Origin: an uncultured bacterium
Lineage (GTDB): Bacteria; Patescibacteriota; Minisyncoccia; Phycocordibacterales; UBA9973
Reading direction: 5' to 3'
DNA: 64,000 bases
Assembly (NCBI GenBank): GCA_903825255.1
Contig: CAIJZZ010000030.1
Coordinates: forward strand, 1-64,000
Made by a program: the position numbers and the translations under genes. Below, piece after piece: positions 32,698 through 41,006 of this stretch; position 1 is the stretch's first letter; every line of letters starts with the position of its first letter. The notes under the pieces are model-generated. The model worked only from the letters and a program-made list of their open reading frames with translations, was not told the DNA's origin and searched no databases.

Positions 32698-34365
32698 ATG
32701 GAAAATAAAAGTGAAAACAAAATATGTCAAAACTGTCACACGGAATTCATAATTGAACCAGACGATTTCAATTTTTATGAAAAAATGCAGGTGCCAGCAC
32801 CCGAAAAATGTCCAGATTGTAGACAGCAATTGCGAATGCTTTATCGGAATTTTAAAACTCTTTACAGAAGACCTTCTAGCCTATCTGGGAAAATGATTAT
32901 TTCTATGTATGATTCTGATGTGTTATTTCCTGTTTATGATGTTGCCGAATGGTGGAGTGATGATTGGGAAGGGTTGTCCTATGGACAGGAAATTGATTGG
33001 GATAAGACGATTTTTGAGCAATTAGATTCCTTATTTAATATAGTTCCTCATATATGTGTAATGAACACTAAGAGTGAAAATTGTGAGTATTCAAATATGG
33101 TAATTTCTAGTAGAAATTGTTATTTAAATTTTGGCTGTGTGGAAAATGAAAATTGTGATTATGGACATATTGTTTGGAATTCCAGAGATTCTATAGACAA
33201 TCTTTATATATATAAATCTGAAGCTTGTTATGAATGTATTGATTGTATAAATTGTAATAACCTTCTCTTTTCTCAAGAATGCGAAAGTTGTGCTGAGAGT
33301 ATTGGCCTTTTTGACTGCAAGGGTTGTGTGAATTGTATTGGTTGTGTTGGTCTTATAAATAAGTCTTACTATATTTTTAATAAGCCAGCGAATAAACAAG
33401 AATATGATTCATATTTGAAATACAATCCGATCAGTGATAATAAAAATATTATTAAGATTTTAGAAGAAAGAGAAAAACTACGCAAAGAAATTCCCCAAAG
33501 ATCCTTTTTTGGTTTTAGAAATAATAATGTTTCAGGTAATCATATATATAATGCTAGAAATGTTCACTATTCTTTTGATGTTAAAGGAGGAGAAAATTCT
33601 AAATTTTGTTTTACTACAAGAAAAGCCTTGGATAGTTATGATGCTTCTTTCAATCCTGATATTTCTGAATGCTATCAAATATTAAATTGTACTGGAAGCA
33701 ATAAAGTGTTATTTTCGCAAGGGGTGATTGATTCCCACGATGCACATTATTCTGACTTTTGTTACAATTGTGACAATATTTTTGGTTGTTGTGGGCTTCG
33801 CAAAAAATCTCATTGCATATTTAATAAGCAGTATTCAAAAGAAGAATATAAAGATATTTTATCTAAGATAATAAAAAAAATGAAAGAAGATAATGAATGG
33901 GGTCTTTTTCTTTCTGAAAAATTAAAAGTCTTTACTTATAATGAATCAATTGCAAATGAATATATGCCACTTAGTAAAGAAGAGGCATTAAATAAGGGTT
34001 TTGGCTGGAAAGATACTATACCAAGTACTAGTGGTCAAGAAACTATTAATTTTGAGAAATTACCAAAAGATCCTAAAGAGTATGATGAAAATTTATTAAA
34101 AGAAGTTTTTGCTTGTGATGAATGTCATAAAAATTATCGCTTGATAAGCAGGGAAATAGCTTTTTACAAAAGACAACATTTATCATTACCCCAAAAGTGT
34201 TTTAATTGTCGGCATGAAAATAGAATGAAATTACGAAACCCTAGGACTTTATTTGATGCAATATGTACAAAGTGTGGCAAAGATATAAAAACTTCTTATG
34301 ATCAAAATAAACAAAAAATTTATAAAATTTATTGCGAGGAATGTTATAACAAAGAAGTATATTAA
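32698..34365 (+). CDS. Cys-rich double zinc-ribbon protein, paralogue 2
   Basis: The product (555 aa from the ATG at 32698, directly before the CQNC ribbon; a longer frame from 32596 would overlap paralogue 1 and is rejected) repeats the family plan. It has N-terminal ribbon CQNCHTEFIIEPDDFNFYEKM...CPDCRQQLR, but the second ribbon is reduced, lacking the CDLC and YC..C pairs (SLSGK, PVYDVAEWW). The Cys ladder is the densest of the four: CYECIDCINC...CESC...CKGCVNCIGCVGL. The C-terminal ribbons are complete (CDECHKNY, CFNCRHE, CTKCGKD, CEECYNKEVY). It lies seven bases from paralogue 1 and three from paralogue 3. Confidence 0.75.
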   Translation: MENKSENKICQNCHTEFIIEPDDFNFYEKMQVPAPEKCPDCRQQLRMLYRNFKTLYRRPSSLSGKMIISMYDSDVLFPVYDVAEWWSDDWEGLSYGQEIDWDKTIFEQLDSLFNIVPHICVMNTKSENCEYSNMVISSRNCYLNFGCVENENCDYGHIVWNSRDSIDNLYIYKSEACYECIDCINCNNLLFSQECESCAESIGLFDCKGCVNCIGCVGLINKSYYIFNKPANKQEYDSYLKYNPISDNKNIIKILEEREKLRKEIPQRSFFGFRNNNVSGNHIYNARNVHYSFDVKGGENSKFCFTTRKALDSYDASFNPDISECYQILNCTGSNKVLFSQGVIDSHDAHYSDFCYNCDNIFGCCGLRKKSHCIFNKQYSKEEYKDILSKIIKKMKEDNEWGLFLSEKLKVFTYNESIANEYMPLSKEEALNKGFGWKDTIPSTSGQETINFEKLPKDPKEYDENLLKEVFACDECHKNYRLISREIAFYKRQHLSLPQKCFNCRHENRMKLRNPRTLFDAICTKCGKDIKTSYDQNKQKIYKIYCEECYNKEVY

Positions 34366-34368
34366 TTT

Positions 34369-36069
34369 ATGAAATCAGAAGTTAAACAATGCCAAAACTG
34401 CAAAAACGACTTTATTATTGAGCCAGATGATTTTTCTTTTTATGAAAAAATGAGAGTGTCAACACCGACGTTTTGCCCAGAATGCAGATTTATCCGACGA
34501 CTTTGTTGGCGTAATGAAAGATCATTATATAAACGCATATGTGATTTATGTAAAAAAAATATTATTTCAATGTATGACAAAGATGTCACTTTTCCGGTTT
34601 ATTGTCCGGATTGTTGGCGTAGTGATGCTTGGAATCCCATGGAATATGGAAAAGAATATGATTTTTTAAAATCATTTTTTGATCAATTTAAAGAATTATT
34701 TTATAAAGTTCCACGTATTTCTGTTTGGTCACTTAGAAATAATATAAATGTTGAATATGCCAATTTTGTTTATAATTCGAAAAATATTTACCTATCTTAT
34801 TCAATAATTGATGATTCAGAAGATATCTTTTTTTCAAGTAACCTTGATGATTCAAAATCAATGATTGATGTATATAATGCATCAAAAAGTGAATTTGTTT
34901 ACGAATCTATAGGATCTGTAAAAAACTATAATTGCAAATATACATATTGGTCATCAAGTTGTGTTGATTGTAGTTTTATCCTTGATTGCATAAATTGCTC
35001 GGATTGTTTTGCTTGTGTAAATTTAAGAAATCAAAAATATTGTATTTGGAATGTGGAATATTCGAAAGAAGAATATTTAAATAAAATTAAAAAAATTAAT
35101 ATAGGAAGCTATGAATCACTTCAAAAAAACATACGTGAGTTTTGGGATTTTTCTTTAAAATTTCCTAGAAAATATACTCGAATATTAAATAGTCATAATT
35201 CTAGTGGTGATGAACTTCGTGATTGTAAAAATGTTAATTATTCATTTAATTGTTTTAATTCAGAAAATGCAAAATATGGATATAGATCTCCTAGTATAAA
35301 AGATGCTATGGATATAAACCATTTTCATAATGCTGAATTAGCTTATGAACATTCGACTGGAGGCTCATTCAATAGTTCTAATATTAAATTTATTATTAAT
35401 GGTGGAGATGCAACAAATGGATTAGAATATAGTGATTTTTGTCATTCTTCAAATAATCTCTTTGCGTGTATTGGTATAAAGTCAAAAAATTATTGTATTT
35501 TTAATAAGCAATATGGAAAAGCAGAATATTTTGAAATAGTAGAAAAAATTAAGAAGCAGATGAATAAAATGCCTTACATAGATAAAAAAGGTAATGAATA
35601 TAAATATGGAGAATTTTTTCCTTCTGAGCTTTCACCCTTTGGTTATAATGAAACGGTTGCTAATGATCATTTTCCATTAGAAAAGGAAAAAATTTTAGAA
35701 GGAGGTTATAATTGGAAAAATAAAGAAGAAAACAAATATAAAATTACGAAAAAAGCAAAAGAATTACCAGACGATATAAAAGATGTTGACGATTCAATTT
35801 TAAATGAAGTGATAGAATGTGCTCAATCAAAAAAGGCTTTTAAAATAACACCCTTTGAACTTCAGTTTTATCGTAGAATGAATATTCCGATTCCTAGACT
35901 TCATCAAGACGAAAGATACAAAAAAAGGCTTACCTTGAGAAATCCAATGAAACTCTGGCATCGAAAGTGTATGCATAAAGATTGTGTGAATGAATTTGAA
36001 ACTCCTTATGCGCCAGAACGGCAGGAGATAATTTATTGCGAACGTTGTTATCAGCAAGAAGTTTATTAA
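34369..36069 (+). CDS. Cys-rich zinc-ribbon protein, paralogue 3 (C-terminal ribbon degenerate)
   Basis: The 566 aa product keeps the N-terminal ribbons (CQNCKNDF, CPECRFIRR, CDLCKKN, YCPDC) and the two-halved ladder with CVNLRNQKYCIWNVEYSKEEY and CIGIKSKNYCIFNKQYGKAEY, followed by ELSPFGYNETVANDHFPLEKEK. In the C-terminal ribbon the usual CxxC pairs are altered: CEDC becomes CAQS and CPEC becomes LHQDE, while the last CMHKDC...CERC set remains. One zinc site is therefore probably lost, which points to divergence of role among the copies. It ends 63 bases before the ABC transporter gene. Confidence 0.75.
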   Translation: MKSEVKQCQNCKNDFIIEPDDFSFYEKMRVSTPTFCPECRFIRRLCWRNERSLYKRICDLCKKNIISMYDKDVTFPVYCPDCWRSDAWNPMEYGKEYDFLKSFFDQFKELFYKVPRISVWSLRNNINVEYANFVYNSKNIYLSYSIIDDSEDIFFSSNLDDSKSMIDVYNASKSEFVYESIGSVKNYNCKYTYWSSSCVDCSFILDCINCSDCFACVNLRNQKYCIWNVEYSKEEYLNKIKKINIGSYESLQKNIREFWDFSLKFPRKYTRILNSHNSSGDELRDCKNVNYSFNCFNSENAKYGYRSPSIKDAMDINHFHNAELAYEHSTGGSFNSSNIKFIINGGDATNGLEYSDFCHSSNNLFACIGIKSKNYCIFNKQYGKAEYFEIVEKIKKQMNKMPYIDKKGNEYKYGEFFPSELSPFGYNETVANDHFPLEKEKILEGGYNWKNKEENKYKITKKAKELPDDIKDVDDSILNEVIECAQSKKAFKITPFELQFYRRMNIPIPRLHQDERYKKRLTLRNPMKLWHRKCMHKDCVNEFETPYAPERQEIIYCERCYQQEVY

Positions 36070-36093
36070 TTATTATTTTTTGAATTTGTGTGG

Positions 36094-36132
36094 TATAATA
36101 TAGACGAGACATAGAAGTCTCGCTTTGTTTTT
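36094..36132 (+). promoter_or_regulatory. extended -10 promoter and leader hairpin of the ABC transporter
   Basis: TGGTATAAT ends at 36099. The leader then holds the hairpin CGAGAC-ATAGAA-GTCTCG (36105-36122) followed by CTTTGTTTTT up to the ATG at 36133. The hairpin plus T run resembles an attenuator. Confidence 0.5.
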
Positions 36133-37908
36133 ATGGAAAAAGATTATTCAAATTTACATCGAGGCTTAGTCCTCAAATATTTCTGGCAAGTTATTAAACA
36201 ATATAAATTGTCCTTTTTTATTGTAATTATTTTTACTACCATTGCTTCAATTTTAGATGTATATATTCCACTCAAATATCTAAAACTCTGGAATGTTTTG
36301 AATGCGAATAATTTTGATCTAGTCAATACTGCTCGATCAATTGTTCTTTTGATTTTATTACTTAATTTCGTTAGATTTTTTGTTCGTAGAGTTTCAGGAT
36401 TTTATCTTTCATACTTTGAAGCTTCGACTATGGCCGGTCTTCGTAAACAAGCCTTTGCTTATATGATTGGTCATTCACATTCCTTTTTTGCAAACAATTT
36501 TAGTGGTTCGCTAGTAAGAAAAATAAATAAATATGCCAATGCTTTTGAAAAATTGGCGGATCGGATGATAATTGATGGATTACCATTACTCATTCAAGGT
36601 GTAGGTACTGTCGTAGCCATATATTTTTTGCTTCCAAAATACTCTTATATAATGATGGCATTTTTAGCAGTTACGTTATTCACGATTCTGATTGCTACAA
36701 AATATAAATTAAAATATGATGTTTTGTCAGCTGAGGCAGATACGAGGACCACTGGTGCTCTAGCGGATTCTATTGGTAACCATTCTTCTATTCAACTTTT
36801 TACTGGTGGTGAATATGAAAATAAAATAGTTGGTGAAACGATTGAAAAACAAAAGCGTGCTACATTTATTAATTGGTCCTTATGGGAAGGATTGAATACT
36901 GTTGTGAGTTTTTACATGCTCATTGTTGAATTTGTCATTTTTTGGATAGCAGTGGGGGATTGGAGACTAGGCCTTATAGGTTTGCCAGTAATGGTATTAT
37001 TACAAAGTTATCTAATACGCCTAGTAGGTAATTTATTCAATTTTGGCGGAATTATTCGCGCTTACTATGAAAGTTTTGCTGATGCTCAAGAAATGGCTGT
37101 GGTTATGGACACTCCGTATGAAATTTTAGATAAGCCAACTACAGAAATAAATAAAGTAAAAGGTGAAGTAATCTTTGAGGATGTTACTTATATTTATAAA
37201 AATAATAATATTAAAGTATTAGATAATTTTTTTGTCACAGTGCCAGCTGGACAAAAGATTGCTATCGTCGGTTCTTCTGGTGCAGGGAAGACCACTTTTG
37301 TTCGCTTACTTATGAGGATATTTAATTTAAATTCTGGAAGAATTTTGATTGATGGAATAAATATTAATGATATTACTCAAAAAAATCTTCGTGAACAAAT
37401 AGCTTTTGTTCCACAGGATCCAATACTTTTCCATCGTACTTTAATGGAAAATATTCGTTACGGTAGGCGAGATGCTACTGATGAAGAAGTTCTAAAAGCT
37501 GCGCATCTAGCACATTGTGATGCCTTCATAGATAGTTTACCACAAGGTTATGATACATATGTCGGTGAGCGTGGAGTGAAACTCTCTGGTGGAGAACGTC
37601 AGCGTGTCGCTATTGCTCGAGCTATTTTAAAAGATGCTCCGATTTTAGTCTTAGACGAAGCGACTTCTTCACTTGACTCTCATTCTGAATTTTTAATTCA
37701 AGATGCCTTACATAATCTTATTCAAGGTAAAACTACGATTGTTATTGCACATAGACTTTCTACTATTAGAGAAATGGATAGAATTATTGTTTTGGAAAAA
37801 GGAAAAATAATTGAAGACGGAACGCATGAAAAATTATCTAAAAAGAGAAATGGTTTATATAAAAAACTATGGGATTTACAAGCGGGAGGATTTAAAAATG
37901 AAATTTAG
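36133..37908 (+). CDS. ABC exporter, fused permease and ATPase
   Basis: The 591 aa half-transporter has a six-helix type I exporter membrane domain (about 1-320) and a nucleotide-binding domain with Walker A GSSGAGKTT (about 380), Q-loop FVPQDPILFHRT, signature LSGGERQRVAIARA (about 481), Walker B ILVLDEATSSLD, and H-loop IAHRLSTI. It resembles MsbA/HlyB-class exporters and should work as a homodimer. The cargo cannot be read from the sequence; lipids, peptides or drugs are possible. It sits directly after the Cys-rich triplet and has its own promoter. Confidence 0.9.
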   Translation: MEKDYSNLHRGLVLKYFWQVIKQYKLSFFIVIIFTTIASILDVYIPLKYLKLWNVLNANNFDLVNTARSIVLLILLLNFVRFFVRRVSGFYLSYFEASTMAGLRKQAFAYMIGHSHSFFANNFSGSLVRKINKYANAFEKLADRMIIDGLPLLIQGVGTVVAIYFLLPKYSYIMMAFLAVTLFTILIATKYKLKYDVLSAEADTRTTGALADSIGNHSSIQLFTGGEYENKIVGETIEKQKRATFINWSLWEGLNTVVSFYMLIVEFVIFWIAVGDWRLGLIGLPVMVLLQSYLIRLVGNLFNFGGIIRAYYESFADAQEMAVVMDTPYEILDKPTTEINKVKGEVIFEDVTYIYKNNNIKVLDNFFVTVPAGQKIAIVGSSGAGKTTFVRLLMRIFNLNSGRILIDGININDITQKNLREQIAFVPQDPILFHRTLMENIRYGRRDATDEEVLKAAHLAHCDAFIDSLPQGYDTYVGERGVKLSGGERQRVAIARAILKDAPILVLDEATSSLDSHSEFLIQDALHNLIQGKTTIVIAHRLSTIREMDRIIVLEKGKIIEDGTHEKLSKKRNGLYKKLWDLQAGGFKNEI

Positions 37909-37911
37909 AAA

Positions 37912-38466
37912 TTATTTTTTGAGACTTTCTAAAAATGCGAGATTAGTTTCTGGATCGAGTTTGTCAGTGACGATGATCATGAGCTCTGTTCCAAGACCTA
38001 AATCTTTTTTAATATTTGTGAAAAGGTGTTCATATGGAAGTGGGGAGATCCAAACAGTATTTTTTACGCAGACGAAGTTCGCTTTTTTTAATAAATAACG
38101 GATCGCTTCACGTTCACTTTTGCGTTCCTCTGGAATATCAATAATAATAATTCGCCAAAAGCCGTCCCAAGTATTCGGCACGAGGGCTTCACCACCCTCA
38201 AGCTGTATTGTATTTAATTTCTTTTTTCCTTCTTTAGTGAGGCGCGCATAATCGTTTTGGCCAGATGAAAGCTGTTCAATGAGCCCTGCTTCTCGAAGTC
38301 CTTTTAAAGAGCGGGTAAGGGCGTAGGAAGCGTTTTTAGAGCAATCTTGGGTGTTCACCTTATTATTCAGTTCTGATAGGGAAATGGCTGGTTTTTCGGC
38401 TAAAAGCTTCAAAATAGCCTTTTGAATATTGGGGTTTTTTTTGTTTGGGATATCCTTCTTATTCAT
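37912..38466 (-). CDS. PaaX-like regulator with winged helix and Cas2-like domain
   Basis: The 184 aa product has a winged-helix domain (about residues 14-78; ILKLLAEKPAISLSELNNKV, RSLKGLREAGLIEQ, DYARLTKEGKKKL) followed by a ferredoxin-like Cas2/PaaX-C domain (about 98-184; WRIIIIDIPEERKSEREAIR, LLKKANFVCVKNTVWISPLP, TELMIIVTDKL). PaaX is an established repressor with this layout. No CRISPR array or cas1 is nearby, so a regulatory role is more likely than spacer acquisition. A perfect dyad in the divergent promoter region is its probable operator. It is convergent with the ABC gene, three bases apart. Confidence 0.75.
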   Translation of the reverse strand: MNKKDIPNKKNPNIQKAILKLLAEKPAISLSELNNKVNTQDCSKNASYALTRSLKGLREAGLIEQLSSGQNDYARLTKEGKKKLNTIQLEGGEALVPNTWDGFWRIIIIDIPEERKSEREAIRYLLKKANFVCVKNTVWISPLPYEHLFTNIKKDLGLGTELMIIVTDKLDPETNLAFLESLKK

Positions 38467-38470
38467 ATAC

Positions 38471-38498
38471 TTGACATTGTATCATATATAAATATAAT
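38471..38498 (+). promoter_or_regulatory. rightward promoter 1 in the divergent region (TTGACA-16-TATAAT)
   Basis: -35 TTGACA at 38471 and -10 TATAAT at 38493. It overlaps the leftward promoter on the other strand. Confidence 0.6.
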
Positions 38499-38503
38499 AT
38501 CAA
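38476..38503 (-). promoter_or_regulatory. leftward promoter of the PaaX-like gene (TTGATA-16-TACAAT)
   Basis: On the minus strand the -10 TACAAT lies nine bases before the ATG at 38466, which gives a leader of only about three bases. Confidence 0.55.
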
Positions 38504-38532
38504 CAAGTATTTTGCGGTCACGAAATACTTGT
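38503..38532. promoter_or_regulatory. perfect 10-base dyad, probable operator
   Basis: ACAAGTATTT and AAATACTTGT are separated by ten bases. The right arm overlaps the -35 of the promoter at 38529-38557, and a further half site ATACTTGACA lies at 38467-38476. The placement fits autorepression by the adjacent PaaX-like protein plus control of the rightward gene. Confidence 0.65.
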
Positions 38533-38557
38533 CAAAAATAATGAAGAGGTATATAAT
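38529..38557 (+). promoter_or_regulatory. rightward promoter 2 (TTGTCA-17-TATAAT)
   Basis: -35 at 38529-38534, -10 at 38552-38557, ten bases before the ATG at 38568. Its -35 lies in the dyad. Confidence 0.65.
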
Positions 38558-38567
38558 AGAAAACATT

Positions 38568-38939
38568 ATGCAAGAAGGTGTCCCTAAAAATGAAGATAAG
38601 AAAATAAATTCAGTTAAAAGCATTGATCATCTCTTAAATGATTTTTCAAATGAAATTCCAGAAAAAATGGCCCGTGAACTTATTGAAGGCGGGTCTAATT
38701 TTGGCAGTGAATATTATAAGTTAAAAGTAAGGATAAATTGGTTTCATGGAGTTTTAAGTACATTGGAAAGTGCATATTATAAAGGATTTTTACCTGAAGA
38801 TTTTTGGAAAGAAATTACTGATTTTATAAAGAAATTTAAAGAAAGTCATATAAAAACTTCTGATAGAACAACAAAAGAAGAAATTGAGAAAGCAGATGAT
38901 TTATTAAGAAGGGCTAAAGAGTTTATTGAAAAAAAATAA
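38568..38939 (+). CDS. small helical protein of unknown function
   Basis: The product (123 aa from the ATG at 38568) is not recognised. It is almost entirely helical and charged, with KVRINWFHGVLSTLESAYYKGFLPEDFWKEITDFIKKF in the middle and a Lys/Glu tail, and has no membrane segment or Cys. An earlier TTG/ATG start at 38529 or 38541 would overlap the promoter 2 elements and is rejected. It is divergent from the PaaX-like gene across a shared operator, so it is probably that regulator's target. It lies upstream of dnaK. Confidence 0.55.
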   Translation: MQEGVPKNEDKKINSVKSIDHLLNDFSNEIPEKMARELIEGGSNFGSEYYKLKVRINWFHGVLSTLESAYYKGFLPEDFWKEITDFIKKFKESHIKTSDRTTKEEIEKADDLLRRAKEFIEKK

Positions 38940-39012
38940 TTACAAACCCCGAAAGTCGAAGTCGGGAAATAAATAAAAAACAAAACATTATAAGTTTAAT
39001 AAATAAAAAAAT

Positions 39013-40929
39013 ATGTCAAAAATAATAGGTATAGACTTAGGAACAACAAATTCGGCCGTGGCTATCATTGAAGGTGGCGCCCCGAAAATAGTCGAAAATG
39101 TGGAAGGCAATCGCACGACGCCTTCTGTGGTAGCGACAGCCAAGAATGGTGATCGTATTGCCGGTCTTTTAGCGAAGCGTCAAGCAGTGACAAATCCAGA
39201 AAATACAATTTCTGAGATTAAACGTTATATGGGTCATAGATTTGATGATCCAGGTGTACAAAAAGATAAAACTTCAGCTCCATTTAAAATTGAAGCTAGT
39301 GAAGATGGTGGTGTGAAGGTAAAAATGTCTGATAAATTTTATCGTCCAGAAGAAATTTCTGCGATGATTTTACAGAAAATAAAAACAGATGTGGAAACTA
39401 AATTAGGTGAGAAAATTACTGAAGCTGTTATTACTGTGCCAGCTTATTTTAATGATGCGCAAAGAAAAGCTACCAAAGATGCAGGTCTTATCGCTGGGCT
39501 TGATGTAAAACGCATTATTAACGAACCGACAGCCGCAGCTCTTGCTTACGGATTCGATAAAAAGAAAAATGAAAAAATAGTAGTATATGATTTCGGTGGC
39601 GGAACCTTTGATGTATCTGTACTTGAAATCGGAGATGATGTCATAGAAGTGAAGTCTACTGATGGTGATAGTCATATGGGTGGAGGTGATATTGATCGTA
39701 AGATGATTGCTTGGATTGCGGAAGAATATAAAAAGGAATCTGGTATGGACGTACGTAAAGATCCACTCGCTCATCAAAGATTAAAAGAAGCAGCCGAAAA
39801 AGCTAAACACGAACTTTCTACCACTATGGAAACAGAAATTAATATTCCATTTATTACTTCTGATGCTTCAGGTCCAAAACATTTGTTAATGAAAATGTCT
39901 CGAGCTACTTTGGAATCTCTTGCAAAAGAATATATTGATCACTCTATTGAAATTACTAAGAGGGCACTCGAAGCCTCACCATTTAAGATGAATGAAATTA
40001 ATGAAATCATTATGGTGGGCGGACAGACTCGAATGCCGGCAATCGTAGAAGCTGTGAAAAATCTTTTTGGTAAAGCTCCAAATATGACGATTAATCCTGA
40101 TGAAGTGGTTGCCTTAGGCGCAGCTGTGCAAGCTGGAGTCTTAGCTGGAGATGTACGAGATGTTTTGCTTTTAGATGTTATACCGCTTTCGCTTGGTATT
40201 GAAACCTTGGGAGGAGTAGCCACAAAATTAATTGAACGCAATACCACTATTCCATCTTCTAAATCTCAAATCTTTTCTACGGCTGCGGACAATCAAACTT
40301 CTGTAGAAATTCACATTGTGCAAGGAGAACGCCCAATGGCTACTGACAATAAGAGTCTCGGTAGATTTATTTTAGATGGCGTACCGCCAGCTCCAAGAGG
40401 CATTCCTCAAGTGGAAGTGACTTTTGATGTAGATGCGAATGGAATTTTAAATGTAAAGGCGCTAGAAAAAGCATCTGGTAAAGTGCAATCAATAAAGATT
40501 GAGGCAAGTTCTGGACTCAAAGATGAAGACATTAAGAAAATGCAACAAGATGCAGAAGTGCATGCAGAAGAAGATAAAAAGAAAAGGGAAGTTGCGGATG
40601 TTAAAAATACTGCTGAAATGATTATTTACACTGCAGAAAAAGCTTTGAAAGATAATGAAGCAAAAATCGGAGCGGAATTAAAAGATGAAGTGAATAAAAA
40701 AATCACTACGCTTCGTACTGTAAAAGATGGTACTGATGCGGAGGCGATTAAAAAAGCAACTGAAGAGCTTTCAGCTGAAATGTCTAAGATAGGCGAAGCG
40801 ATGAATAAAGCTAATGCCGAAGCCGGACAAACTCCACCAAACCCAGGAACTGGAACGGAAGAGCAAGGTCCAGAAATTCATAATGCTGAATTCAAAGAAG
40901 GTGATAAACCTGAAGATGAAAAGAAATAA
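39013..40929 (+). CDS. dnaK: molecular chaperone DnaK (Hsp70)
   Basis: The 638 aa protein has the nucleotide-binding domain with [42 protein letters not shown], and [13 protein letters not shown], the linker [15 protein letters not shown], the substrate-binding domain, and a helical lid with a disordered acidic end ([11 protein letters not shown]). Length is normal. It is separated from grpE by the Cys-rich triplet, the ABC gene and the PaaX-like locus, and is followed by a strong terminator. A weak hairpin CCCGA/TCGGG lies in its leader; no CIRCE element is seen. Confidence 0.97.
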   Translation: MSKIIGIDLGTTNSAVAIIEGGAPKIVENVEGNRTTPSVVATAKNGDRIAGLLAKRQAVTNPENTISEIKRYMGHRFDDPGVQKDKTSAPFKIEASEDGGVKVKMSDKFYRPEEISAMILQKIKTDVETKLGEKITEAVITVPAYFNDAQRKATKDAGLIAGLDVKRIINEPTAAALAYGFDKKKNEKIVVYDFGGGTFDVSVLEIGDDVIEVKSTDGDSHMGGGDIDRKMIAWIAEEYKKESGMDVRKDPLAHQRLKEAAEKAKHELSTTMETEINIPFITSDASGPKHLLMKMSRATLESLAKEYIDHSIEITKRALEASPFKMNEINEIIMVGGQTRMPAIVEAVKNLFGKAPNMTINPDEVVALGAAVQAGVLAGDVRDVLLLDVIPLSLGIETLGGVATKLIERNTTIPSSKSQIFSTAADNQTSVEIHIVQGERPMATDNKSLGRFILDGVPPAPRGIPQVEVTFDVDANGILNVKALEKASGKVQSIKIEASSGLKDEDIKKMQQDAEVHAEEDKKKREVADVKNTAEMIIYTAEKALKDNEAKIGAELKDEVNKKITTLRTVKDGTDAEAIKKATEELSAEMSKIGEAMNKANAEAGQTPPNPGTGTEEQGPEIHNAEFKEGDKPEDEKK

Positions 40930-40944
40930 TAATTACTAATCTTT

Positions 40945-40979
40945 AAAATTAAAAAGCCCTAAAAGGGCTTTTTAATTTT
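40945..40979 (+). terminator. terminator of dnaK
   Basis: AAAATTAAAAAGCCCT pairs with AGGGCTTTTTAATTTT around AAA, a 16-base stem. Confidence 0.85.
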
Positions 40980-41006
40980 ATTATCCAATGTTATAATTTA
41001 AACTAT

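Noticed and set aside
37912-38466. CRISPR-Cas locus suggested by the Cas2-like domain
   Set aside because: No repeat-spacer array and no cas1 or effector gene is visible in the window. The winged helix and the nearby dyad fit a PaaX-type regulator better.
38529-38567. TTG/ATG starts of the 123 aa protein at 38529 or 38541
   Set aside because: These bases hold the -35 and -10 of a well-spaced promoter; the ATG at 38568 fits a short leader.
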